DNA of 22,817 nucleotides from Zygophlyctis sp. KS116. Lineage: Eukaryota > Chytridiomycota. The notes beneath the pieces were generated by a model, which did not search any database, was not told where the DNA came from, and saw nothing but the letters and a program-made list of their open reading frames with translations. The stretch spans positions 1 through 22,817 of the forward strand of contig BAAFSQ010000158.1 in NCBI GenBank assembly GCA_054661495.1, in the 5' to 3' direction. A program made the position numbers and the translations under genes. Shown piece after piece: positions 1 through 9,570 of the stretch; positions within the stretch are counted from its first letter, which is position 1, and each line of letters opens with the position of its first letter.

Positions 1-1112
1 TACTCAAAAGAAACAAAATCAAGAGAGGTATTATAGTATGATCATATTTATTATTTAGTCAAGTAAATGTGATAATTGTGAATCAGAACTAGCGATTTTA
101 CATTGTGCGGCTGACGCAGCTAATCTTTGCTCAAAATGCGACTCGCAGCTCCATTCGTCCAAATTAGCATCTCGACATGTTCGAACTCCAATAGGAAAGG
201 TGATAAAACAACATTTCTCATAATAGGGCTCAGATGTTTTTGGATATTGTAGACACCATCCAGAAAAATGTATTGAATTCTACTGTTCGCAATGCCATAT
301 ACCAGTTTGTGTTTACTGTAAAATGGTTGGGAATCATGCAAATGGTGAAGCTTCAAGGCATCAATTGGTTAGTGTTTCAGAAGCCTACCAATCAGTGATA
401 CATGAATCTTCTTCGGTATTTTGTCTATTGGTAATTTTAGCCTGATCCGATCCTTCAAAATCGACGTAACGATATTATTTCCCAAATAGGAGCGATTGAA
501 TCGAGAGCTCAAGCAGTTCAGAATTTGCGTAAAACAATAGAATTGCAGATTGAAGAAGCATACAACAAAGCAATGACAGATATTCACAAAATTACTGATC
601 AAAAGGTACAAGTGACTATACCTTTGGTCTAATGTGTAGATGAATACTTTATTAGGTGACAAACTGGAACTTAATAGACAAATGTCTGAAATTGAACGCT
701 TGGAATCTTTCTTGGCTTATCAGCAGCAAGGAGATGCAACTTCATATCTTTTCAATTGGTCACGTCATCAGATGTTTAAATCTGAGCTTCATGATTTCAA
801 GTATTTTAAAAGAGATATTGATGTCCAACTCGATGCCAAGGTACTGATACCAAGACTTATAATTAGATGGTGGGATCACTTTCTGTGGTTATAGAAGAAG
901 AAGACTTTCATTCCAGCGTGCCTGTGAATTCAAGCGCTCATAATAGTCCTTCCAAAAGTAAATCTCCTTTACGAATTTCTCCAAATAAGGTTAACAGACG
1001 GACCTCTGTATGTGTTTATTTTTATTAATGTTAGGATTTATTTGCTGAAACATTGGGGGCTCTAGATCACAGCAGCATTAGAGATGAAGATGATTTTGAC
1101 AGTATATTTTGA
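1..1112 (+). CDS. Tandem B-box zinc-finger, coiled-coil protein (5' partial)
   Basis: Seven exons lie in the window: 1-27, 59-199, 227-415, 441-605, 640-840, 867-1007 and 1035-1112. All six introns are 25-34 nt and phase 0, and the spliced frame gives 313 residues ending at TGA 1110-1112. The gene begins left of the window. The first finger follows the CONSTANS-like B-box pattern: CDNC, then C, then LCSKCD, then two His. A second B-box 2-type finger follows (CRHH, FYCSQC, VCVYC, GNHA, RHQ). After it comes a helical, Gln/Glu-rich region likely to form a coiled coil (about residues 125-235), then a Ser/Pro-rich tail with SPSKSKSPLRISP. Families with two B-boxes and a coiled coil usually act as protein-interaction scaffolds, as in TRIM proteins; a RING domain could sit upstream but is not visible. 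The specific function is unknown. The exon structure is well supported because each splice joins domain residues in frame. Confidence 0.82.
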
Positions 1113-1292
1113 TTATTTTATATATTAGGCTATGCAGAATCTCTTAGCTTCAGAGACTGAAACATCGCACATATTTAATAACTAAATAAAACTTAAGATT
1201 TTCTACAGTAAACTAATACATTTCCTTTTCTTCTATTGTCATCATGCCAATGACTATTAAAAAAATTGGCACACTAAAAATATTATTAAGAT
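1113..1292. other. Convergent intergenic spacer
   Basis: This 180 nt AT-rich spacer separates the stop codons of two converging genes. It must hold both 3' ends. It contains AATAAA-like stretches (for example ctaaataaaact near 1182-1193). No coding frame or structured element is seen. Confidence 0.5.
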
Positions 1293-2694
1293 TTATGATA
1301 CCATGGAATACCCAGAATCAGAATAAAATAGCAAATGCTTAATTTGCGGTAAGATACTCTCGAAAAATACAAAATGGCTTGGCCATGATTCCCTTTCTAA
1401 ATTCCGCCACTTAGCATTGATAAATGAGGTCGTGTTTTGATAAAAAAGAGTTTCTGTATTTTGAGAGGGAATTGAAGAATTCCAAGGAGGTTCACAAGTC
1501 AAAAAATCCATCACTATCGGATAGTGAACATGCGAAAAATAAGGAGTTGAGTGACATGGCATTAAGAAAAAAACACTTTTTGCCCTTCCTGACGCTGCCT
1601 CCTTTCTAAGAAAATGTGTAACATCAATCACACCTCTCTGATGAAACAATGAGAGATAAAAAGCCAAAGACAATTGAGTCGAAACTAAAAAAATCCATAA
1701 TTTCCTGCCAATTTTTATCGAAGCCAATCTCTTTCCTGTACTTAACAGTCCAATCGGCAGCATAGGACCTAAAAATCGAAACTCTTTGTGCTTAATAAAG
1801 GAAATAATAACCAAATTCCATACAACAAGAGAACCAAATATCTCATTTTTTAACCCAAGAACCGCCCAGGGTAAATACGTGAACAGAATTGTAGGAAATC
1901 CCTGAGAAAAATACCAGTGAAATGGATGCGTCCCATAAAATTCTGATATTCCAGATATAATGTTTGCTGAAAGAAAATTCCACGGCGTCATAATCCATTC
2001 GCCATAAAATTGATAATCGATTGCCATTATCAGTGCTATTGCACAAATCGCAACTTGTGTGATCAAAAAACATATTGATATTCTATATCCTGGCTTCATC
2101 CAGAGTAATTTTAAGCAGAGAAAGATCCAAATAATAGAACTAGTGGGTCGTATCATACAAGCCAATGCTGCAAATAACAAAGATTTCCGTAGATTTCTAT
2201 AAATAAAAGCACCTTTCCACGGATAATAATAAAATGCAATCGTTGAAAGCGTAGTTTCCAACGTATTAGAGTCTAATAATTAAAATGCTAAATTTACAAG
2301 TTCGAACCATAAAATAAAAATTAAACCAGCTAGTAATTGAAACCAAAAGTACAGTCCTTGCAACATTTAGTGAATATTGTTTATTTGCCCACTTGAATAA
2401 GAAATAATCATTCAAGGCAGCGATCATGGCTTGTAAAACCTTTGGGGCCCAAATTAATGCCAGAGAATTATCTAAATTAAGCATAGCCAACATTCTATAT
2501 AAAACATAAAATATAAAAGGATGAGCAAAACTTCTAATTTTGGCTTTCCACTCCCAAGTCAAATAACCAATATTAAATGCCTTCAAGTGTGCAATTTCTA
2601 GCGATTGCCAAGATTCGTCCGGATCAAAGAAAGTCTGTACACACCATGCATTAAAGATCCTAAAGACTATCAAAAGGAGTAAGAGCCGAAACAT
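1293..2694 (-). CDS. GPI10: GPI mannosyltransferase III (PIG-B/GPI10)
   Basis: Two exons, 2694-2298 and 2272-1293, joined across a 25 nt phase 1 intron (2297-2273), give 458 residues. The splice restores the motif RTYSNTLETTL, typical of PIG-B. The enzyme adds the third mannose of the GPI anchor precursor in the ER membrane, using dolichol-phosphate mannose (glycosyltransferase family 22). Visible support: the catalytic-loop motif FFDPDESWQSLEIAH near residues 22-36, many hydrophobic segments, HKEFRFLGPMLP in the middle, and the family signature LMPCHSTPYFSHVH towards the C-terminus. The protein is shorter than yeast Gpi10 or human PIGB (about 550-620 residues). The start is the first ATG of a hydrophobic N-terminus (MFRLLLLLIVFRIFN), 106 nt from the stop of the upstream gene. 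A GPI-anchored candidate substrate protein lies at 21668-22456. Confidence 0.93.
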
Positions 2695-2800
2695 TTTGTC
2701 TCACCTCCGCATTCCCCTGATCGTAAGGACTTTCGGACATCATGATTTCTAACTAATAATAGTAGTATGTCTTAAAATACGTCAATGTTAATACAAAACT

Positions 2801-4650
2801 TTATTCTGGTCCTGAAACATCATTCAGCTGACTCATTAATCTATTCAGACGATTATTAATTTTTGACTATATAGGTTATAAAACAATCCCTTACTGTTGT
2901 CACTGGAACGATTTGAGCTTTTTCTATTTCTTCAACTACAGATTGATCAATTTCACTCAACAAACTTAGCTGTCTCTTGAGTCTTTCCTCAGACAATACT
3001 CGTATCTCCAAGTCTAAATCATCCTTTTCAATAGTTATTTCTTCATCTTTACAAAGACTTGTATTATGTGTGGGGTAAACCCGGGTAATAGGAGCTACTG
3101 TCGTAGATTGTTCAATTCTTGATTTGATACTTGAAGGGGAATTTCTTACATCTAAATCATTTTTTAGATATTTTGATATCGGTGAAAAAAATCTAAATTT
3201 AGAAAAGACGAATTACTCTTCCGAGGAATTCCCATTCCAGAGTGAGACAGATCTAGGATTTGAATTCTGTGTCTGTGGTGTAATGTAATATTCTCTAAAA
3301 GTCTTGCATTCATCATATAAAGGCTCATTTCGATACTTCATTCTTCTAGAGTATCTAAAACTGATGTAACCATATATCATCAAGCATGACTTTGATCCGC
3401 CACGTAGATCACTGATAAATCCAGACATCATGGTGTTATCGACTTGTTCTGACAATAATATCTTGTGATAAGAATATTTTGTCAAAAGAGTATGCCAAAA
3501 CAAGATTTGTACTTGACTTGGAATCCACGCGTGTATACTATTTATGTACAACATTTCTTGAACAGAACCCACTTTTTTCATTGAATAGAAAGTCGTCATT
3601 TCAAAGACGCAGCCAATCAAAAAAGCTTCTATATCAGAAATATTCAGATTAGTAGTGTTTGATTGCTCCATTAATAATGTAAACAGTTTTCTTAACCATC
3701 TTCTAATATCTCCTGATTCGCAATAACAAGCAGTGAAATGTATAATTCGAGACAAATCCCAAGGATACTTTAGAAACGTTAATTCATCAATCAGTAATAG
3801 ATTTCCATTACTTAAAAAATCAAAAATATGCTTGGATTCTTTATCTACTGTATTCTTCAAAAGTGACATTATAGGAGGTAGCATCCAATCAATAGAGAGT
3901 CGAGTTAGATCTTTTCTTTTCACCTTGTTAGATCTCAAACTTGCTTTAAAACATAAAACATTGCCAACCATCCAATTCGACACGCAAGAGTACCTTACCA
4001 AGGTCGTAGGTTCCATATCCTTTACAGGAATATCTGTACTTATAGAAACCAGCAAGTCTATAATATCCTGATCTACATCCTTAAGCTTTGGTATGAGTAC
4101 ATTCGTAGAAACTAAAGTCTGTAAGTGATTCCATGATTTATGGAAGATAAACTTTGCATAAATTTCCTGAGTGTTATAAAAGGTTAAGTACTTGTTTTAG
4201 GTTTGACCATTCTATGGTGGCAAGTTGATCTAGTTCCTTGTCTAAAACATTGTTCATAGAGTCTAGCAAGAGTCCAAAATCATTTAGAATCTGATCCATG
4301 TTTGAATTCTTAAATGCTAAAAAATCGTAAATTGACGCTTTAACTTTTAAATAATCCAAAAGTTCAAAATTGTTTCTTTGAGAAAAGTAAGAATCAAAAA
4401 GAATGAAATTCTCTTTGAAGAATTCCAGAAATTGTTCCTGAAAACTAAAAAATTTCATCAATAAATTCCATGCTAAACTGTAATATTTTCCCAAAATTAA
4501 ATCCTTTGAAAGATTTAAAACATATTCTACAGAAATATCTTTTTTAAATGGGATTGAAGCTAGTTCTGCATGCACCTTTTTATTCCATTGCGGTGAATTG
4601 GGTTCCATTTTAAGCTTTTGCAAGGAAAACTTTAGTGATTTTAAAGGCAT
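2801..4650 (-). CDS. Unrecognised 590-residue protein
   Basis: Four exons, 4650-4192, 4166-3217, 3192-2895 and 2866-2801, are joined across introns of 25, 24 and 28 nt (phases 0, 2, 0). All frames close exactly and the last exon of 22 codons ends at TAA. I do not recognise the family. The first 420 residues look all-alpha, with alternating hydrophobic and charged helices (for example EYVLNLSKDLILGKYYSLAW and IRRWLRKLFTLLMEQ), resembling helical-repeat scaffolds. From about residue 430 the sequence becomes polar and Ser/Pro/Asn-rich, then a Glu-rich likely coiled coil (ERLKRQLSLLSEIDQSVVEEIEKAQ) closes the protein. No signal peptide, catalytic motif or metal site is seen. A second in-frame Met at residue 15 could be the true start. 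It sits between the acyl-CoA synthetase and GPI10 on the same strand, which gives no functional hint. Coding status is supported by the consistent splicing. Confidence 0.7.
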
Positions 4651-4736
4651 TTAAGTAGTCTAATAGCGTTTTTTGTTGTGTTCTAGTGAATCAGTCTCGA
4701 TAGAGTTTCTGGAATAAAATATTTTATAAATTTCTA

Positions 4737-6886
4737 TTAATCAACTACTCTTAGTTGCTGAATCAATTTCCAAAAATGCTTCTCGACCAATTTCCTTTTA
4801 ATCTTCAAGGATGGAGTTAAGAAACCCGATTCAACAGTAAATGGTTCATCCAGCAAGTAAATTCTTTTAGGGATTTGATAGCCTAAAAGTTCATTTGATT
4901 TTCCAACAGCTGTCATATCTTGTAAAATTTCATTCACGAGAAGCGTATTTTGACACAGTGTCCTAAAGTCTAGATTTGAAACAATATTCTTTTTGGCCCA
5001 TACTTTTACAGTTTCAAGTTCAGGGACTACTAAAGCAGTACAAAAGTTATCAAGAGGATTTCCAAATATTACAATCTGTGCAATAAACTTTGAATCCAAC
5101 TTATTTTCTATATTTTCTGGGCATATAAACTCTCCTTGAGATAGTTTGAAAATATTGCTTATACGATCAAGGATTTGAATTGTTCCATTAGGTAGAATTT
5201 GAGCTATATCACCAGTATGGAGCCATCCATCTTTAATCGTTTCTCTAGTTTTTACATCATCTTTATAGTATCCTATCATTATAAATTTAAAATATTTCAA
5301 ACCTTTCATTATAGTAGGTCCAGAGAGGCAAATTTCACCACGAGGATTGGGTTGGTCAGTAGCAAAATATCCAAGACTAGGCACATCAACAAGCTTTAAC
5401 TGCAAGCCAGGAAAAGGAGGCCCAACATGACTTCCCCAAGGATTTTCATAGTCTCCGAAAAGGGTACATGTTCCGGTTCCACAAGATTCAGTCTGACCGT
5501 ATCCTTCAACAATTTCACAACCAAGGACTGCTCTAAAGAAATTAAGAATTTTAGGGTCTACAGGAGCAGCTCCAGTCGCCTAAATTTAAAATTAAAGTGG
5601 TACAATCAATTTAATTCGTCCTCCCAGCTTTTCTGAAATTTTTGTAAAAATTAATCTATCCCAGACAGTATTTTTGTCCAAAATTCCATTTTTGAGTAAC
5701 TTTAGTTTATAACCAAGAGCCAAGTCAAAGAATATTCTCTTAAACTTTGGCAGCAATTCTAATTTTTCCAAAATTTTCGAGTATACTCTTGTTAAAAGCC
5801 GCGGGACCGTGGGGAATAATGTTGGCTTGAATTCCATAATTTCTGTTGGAAACTTGGACACATCACCCGAGGCTAAACCTATTTTAACTCCACACCAAGT
5901 AAATGCTATAAATTTACAAGATTATAAAAAATACCATGAATATTCAACCTTTCAAAAATATGACTCATTGGTAAAAATGATAAATGAGCATCTTCACTCC
6001 CAGGAAGTAAACTCTGAGGAATAATTTTCAATAGCCCTTTCCCAGCTTCAATCATATTACCATGAGTCAACATTACTCCTTTTGGATCCCCTGTAGTCCC
6101 AGATGTATAACAAATCGTAAATACATTATTCAATAAAGGCAATTCAACCTTTTGCAAACCTTTTCGACCTAATTCCAAGACATACTTAAAAGACAAAATT
6201 TCTACACCATCCACTTTCTCCATAACCTCTTTTGGAACTGAATCCACAGTAAGAATTATAAATTTCAAATATTTTGATTTAACCTTTAGTACATCTTTTA
6301 ATTTATCCAAACTAGTAATGAGAATAGTCAATTTTGAATGATTTAAGACTGATTTCAAGTCTAGAGTATTAAAAGACACGTGTATCGGTACAGAAATTAA
6401 AGAATTTATAGAGCATGCATGATCAGAAACTATCCAAAATGAAGAATTTTTCAACAAGATCCCCACCAATGAATTTTGAAAATCAGCACTAGGACTGAAA
6501 CTGGTACTAGCAACTAGACCTAAACTCTTCAAACCTGAACCCAAATCAGAAGCCTGCTCGTAAACTTGACACCAACTAACAGAGTTCCAACCAGACTCTG
6601 ACTTTACTCTAAAATATTCCAAATCCTTGTATTTATCCTTTGACTTTATAAAAGAGTCTGCCAAAGACCCAATATCTAAAATTGGCGATTCCTCGAATTG
6701 AATTAAATTTTGTTTTGCAGCAACAATTGCAGATTCTCCTGGTCTCCTAGACAGAGCAATCTCTGCCTGTCTCTTTATAAACTTTACATTCTGAGATAAT
6801 TTCATCCATAAAATAACGATTATACAAGCAAGAATTGAAGTTATTAGAGCATCCCATTCCCAACTCAGACTTTGTAATAGCGCCAT
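4737..6886 (-). CDS. Long-chain acyl-CoA synthetase
   Basis: Four exons, 6886-5935, 5905-5604, 5579-5303 and 5272-4737, with introns of 29, 24 and 30 nt (phases 1, 0, 1), give 688 residues, normal for ACSL/Faa enzymes. It activates long-chain fatty acids to acyl-CoA through an acyl-AMP intermediate, for lipid synthesis and beta-oxidation. Visible: an N-terminal membrane anchor (about residues 14-29, LITSILACIIVILWMKL); the AMP-binding P-loop YTSGTTGDPKGVMLTHGN (about 260-277); LPMSHIFERL; a GAAPVDP segment restored by the second splice; GYGQTES; the DGWLHTGDIAQILPNG motif; and LTPSLKIKRK near the C-terminus with the expected catalytic Lys. The third intron begins GTTTGA, a weaker donor than its neighbours, but removing it restores MKGYYKDD, matching the family. 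The anchor suggests ER or outer mitochondrial membrane. It shares a 231 bp divergent promoter with the ATP synthase subunit d gene. Confidence 0.95.
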
Positions 6887-7117
6887 CTGAATTGAATTGA
6901 CAGTGGTACTTTAAGTAGTACTTTAAGTCGGTCTAAATTAAGGTTTGGGTGTATGTTTACATTTGAATAGAGTTTTTCAGAAACTTGAAATACATCATCA
7001 CTTTGATAGTTTGCAGTTGTACTAAAACTAAAAAAATAAAATTACTAAGTATATAGCAAGAAATTGTAAAATCGCGAATTTCTAGAGAAATTTTTAGAAA
7101 AAAAAAACTTTTTGAAA
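6887..7117. promoter_or_regulatory. Divergent promoter, ACSL / ATP synthase d
   Basis: These 231 nt separate two ATGs on opposite strands and must contain both promoters. An 11 nt direct repeat, gtactttaagt, occurs at 6906-6916 and 6918-6928, close to the ACSL start. The part near the ATP synthase gene is very A-rich (poly-A run at about 7098-7107). No clear TATA box is assigned. Confidence 0.55.
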
Positions 7118-7627
7118 ATGTCAAAATCCCTTGGAAAAATCAATTGGGGAGGCCTTTCTTCTAAACTAAGACCAGACACTCTTGCTTCAGTCTCTTCTTT
7201 CAAAAGACAATACGAAGAACTTTCTAAAAAGTTGCTAGAATTACAAGAACAATCAACTACTATTGACTGGTCTGCTTATTCTTCTATTTCTGGAACAAGA
7301 GTATTTTCTGAAGCTCAAAAATCTTTTAATAGTTTCTCTCCAGCAAAAGTAGACTTGGACAAGACTCTAAAATCTATTGCTGTTGAAGAAGAAGTTGCTC
7401 TAAAGGCTGCAAAAGAAACTTCTGCGGCTGTTGCAAAGGAATTAAAAGACTTGAAACAATTACTGGTTGATATTGAATCTGCACGTCCTATTGATCAATT
7501 AACAGTGGATGATGTTGCTAAATCTATTCCTGATTTGGATGCTAAAGTAGAAAAGATGGTTAAGCGCGGACAATGGACTCCACCTGGATATTATGAAAAG
7601 TTTGGAGAATTTAAGATTGGATTCTAA
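7118..7627 (+). CDS. ATP7: Mitochondrial ATP synthase subunit d
   Basis: A single-exon gene of 169 residues, close to yeast Atp7 (174). Subunit d is part of the peripheral stalk of F1Fo ATP synthase on the matrix side of the inner membrane, where it helps hold the catalytic head against rotation. The N-terminus KINWGGLSSKLRP, the following FKRQYEELSKKL helix, TIDWSAYSS, and the C-terminal WTPPGYYEKFGEFKIGF are family features. Between them runs an Ala/Lys/Glu-rich coiled-coil region. The ATG at 7118 is the first ATG in frame and follows an A-rich leader (gaaaatg); as is usual for the fungal protein, there is no clear cleaved presequence. It is the first gene of a tightly packed + strand series; the next ATG lies 41 nt after its stop. 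No intron is needed. Confidence 0.92.
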   Translation: MSKSLGKINWGGLSSKLRPDTLASVSSFKRQYEELSKKLLELQEQSTTIDWSAYSSISGTRVFSEAQKSFNSFSPAKVDLDKTLKSIAVEEEVALKAAKETSAAVAKELKDLKQLLVDIESARPIDQLTVDDVAKSIPDLDAKVEKMVKRGQWTPPGYYEKFGEFKIGF

Positions 7628-7668
7628 AGTAAAACTAGATAAAAATTCTTTATAATTCCTGGTTTTTG

Positions 7669-9525
7669 ATGAAAAATTTGTACCAATTCTCCACTTGTGC
7701 GCCTAATAATTTATCTAAAATTCCCTTGTCTACTATTGAGGATTCGGACATGAATAAACCTCACATGGTAAAGTTGGTCTATGAGTCTACACAACCGATA
7801 AAAGATACACAAAAAGACAATGGGAGACAAACAGGACTATCAGACTCTGATCAAGATGTCATTAAATTAAAGAATTCTATAAATTCAACTTTTAAAAAGA
7901 TTGTTCAAGACTCTGAAGAAGAGGATTTGGACATTCAAACGACTCCTGCAAAAATATGTGGAAATGATAAATGTAAAGCGGGACTATCAATTGAATGGAA
8001 AACAGGGGAAAATGGAACTATATTATGTTTTGGTTGTTGGGAATATGTCTCAAAGTACAAGAGTTTTTCAAATTATAAAAAGGAAATTAGGCCTATAATT
8101 TCTAAAAACTTTCATTTCTTAAAATCTCCAAGGAAATTGGTTCAAGAGTCTCCTAGTAAAGCAAATCAGACACTTGATTCTTCTTCGCCACGTCAAGTGA
8201 CTAGTGATTCTTCTTCTGCTAGGAAAAGGCGCCTTGTATCTGCTGCTAAAAGAAATTATAAGGAATCTTCATCAGATGATTTTGAATTTGATAAGCGGAA
8301 TCAAAAGTTGAAAAGAGTTAAACACTACGCTGAAAATAGTTCAAAAGATGTAAAACTGACTCCTGTTAAAATTGATAAAACTACTTCAGTAAGAAATCTT
8401 AATAATTCAGAAAATGAACCTCCTAAATTGATTAGAAATGCGCTAGTTTGGGCTTTTTTGAAGGAAGAAGGGTGTTATTTTAGTGTAATTTAACTGATTA
8501 TCTAATTGCAGGCTCTAGTTGTCTCTGTAGATCTTGATATTTTGGATGTATTATTTTTTCAAGGACAGTCTGGTCATCAATTGCCTCTAGGAAGTTATAA
8601 ATTAAACAAGGACCAAGTTAAAATTTTGGATTTAGAGACAAATCATGTCGTATTTATGGATCATAAAGGGATCAAGGAAGAATTTAAGGTCTCAGAGGTT
8701 CTTTCAGATGGGGCACTGTTGTTGATTCCAAAAAATGAACTTGAAAATGTTATTGTTGGAACTAGACATGGTGTATACATGGATCAAAGGATGATTTCTG
8801 ATAATTCTAAAGCCTCAATTATCAAAAAGAATAAGGAAAATTACAATCAGATTTTTGAAAACGTATTTATTATTTTCTCTGTATCTTCAAATGGGAGTAC
8901 TCAAGACACGATTGATGAATTTCAAGACATGGAAAACTTAAAAAATGCATTTATATTTAGAGGAGGAGAAATTTTTGGGATTGGTGATAATATTCCAGAA
9001 AATTGTAAACATGTTCTCTGTGTGTCCAATATGCCTAATAAAGGAACAGTTTTTTTATCATGTCTGGCTAAAAAAATACCAATTATATCAATGGGATGGC
9101 TTCAACTCTGTATAAGACATGTACTACTTTTAAATTAAGTTTATAGGAAATTTGCATTGATCCTCTTCCATATGCAATTTCAAGTGGAATATCAGAATTA
9201 ATACAAGAAACAAGTTTTCCAGTTTCAAGGTATATTTATCAAAATCTGGAAACTAATCGCGTATTTGAAGGCAAAGAGTACAAGAGTATAATTTTTCTAT
9301 TTTAACTATTTAGTAACTGGAACAAAAGATTTTGTAGAAAAATGGAAATTTATTTTAGAGTGTGGAGGAGCAACTATTGTTGATTCTAACGATGCAATTA
9401 CTTTGAGCCAAGAATCTGAAATGTGGTTGGAGCAGTGTTTGGTTCATCAGTATCATTTTGGCTATTTTGATAATGGACGCCAACTTGATTCTGATATATT
9501 TAATGTGAATAATATTAATAATTAA
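7669..9525 (+). CDS. Crb2/Rad9/53BP1-like checkpoint mediator
   Basis: Four exons, 7669-8484, 8512-9120, 9147-9285 and 9314-9525, with introns of 27, 26 and 28 nt (phases 0, 0, 1), give 591 residues. The family binds modified nucleosomes at DNA breaks and recruits checkpoint kinases. Visible order: an N-terminal Ser-rich tail; a zinc knuckle with Cys 97, 102, 120 and 123 that looks GATA-like (IEWKTGENGTILCFGCWEY); a Ser/Thr-Pro-rich stretch; a Tudor-like region starting ALVWAFLKEEGCYFSALVVS (about 258-360), completed by the first splice; and two C-terminal BRCT repeats (about 375-490 and 500-585), with MGWLQLCI and SEMWLEQCLV as the conserved Trp helices. Four S/T-P-x-K sites (TPAK, SPRK, SPSK, TPVK) precede the Tudor part, as expected for CDK control of this family. 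The zinc knuckle is unexpected. Start: first ATG after the upstream stop; Met at 7751 is an alternative. Confidence 0.82.
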
Positions 9526-9570
9526 GTCATGAGAAGTTGAAGTGTAGGATTAGAGACTGTGTTAATTTTA

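Noticed and set aside
3733-4071. Plus-strand open frame of 112 codons
   Set aside because: It lies opposite the long exon of the orphan gene, which splices in frame with its flanking exons; this one has no extension or family features.
5281-5312. Reading straight through LKYFKFIMIG in the acyl-CoA synthetase
   Set aside because: The frame is open, but removing the 30 nt segment restores MKGYYKDD as in the family; the inserted residues have no counterpart.
7112-7117. TTG start for ATP synthase subunit d two codons upstream
   Set aside because: Non-ATG starts are not expected for a eukaryotic nuclear gene; the ATG at 7118 gives the usual N-terminus.
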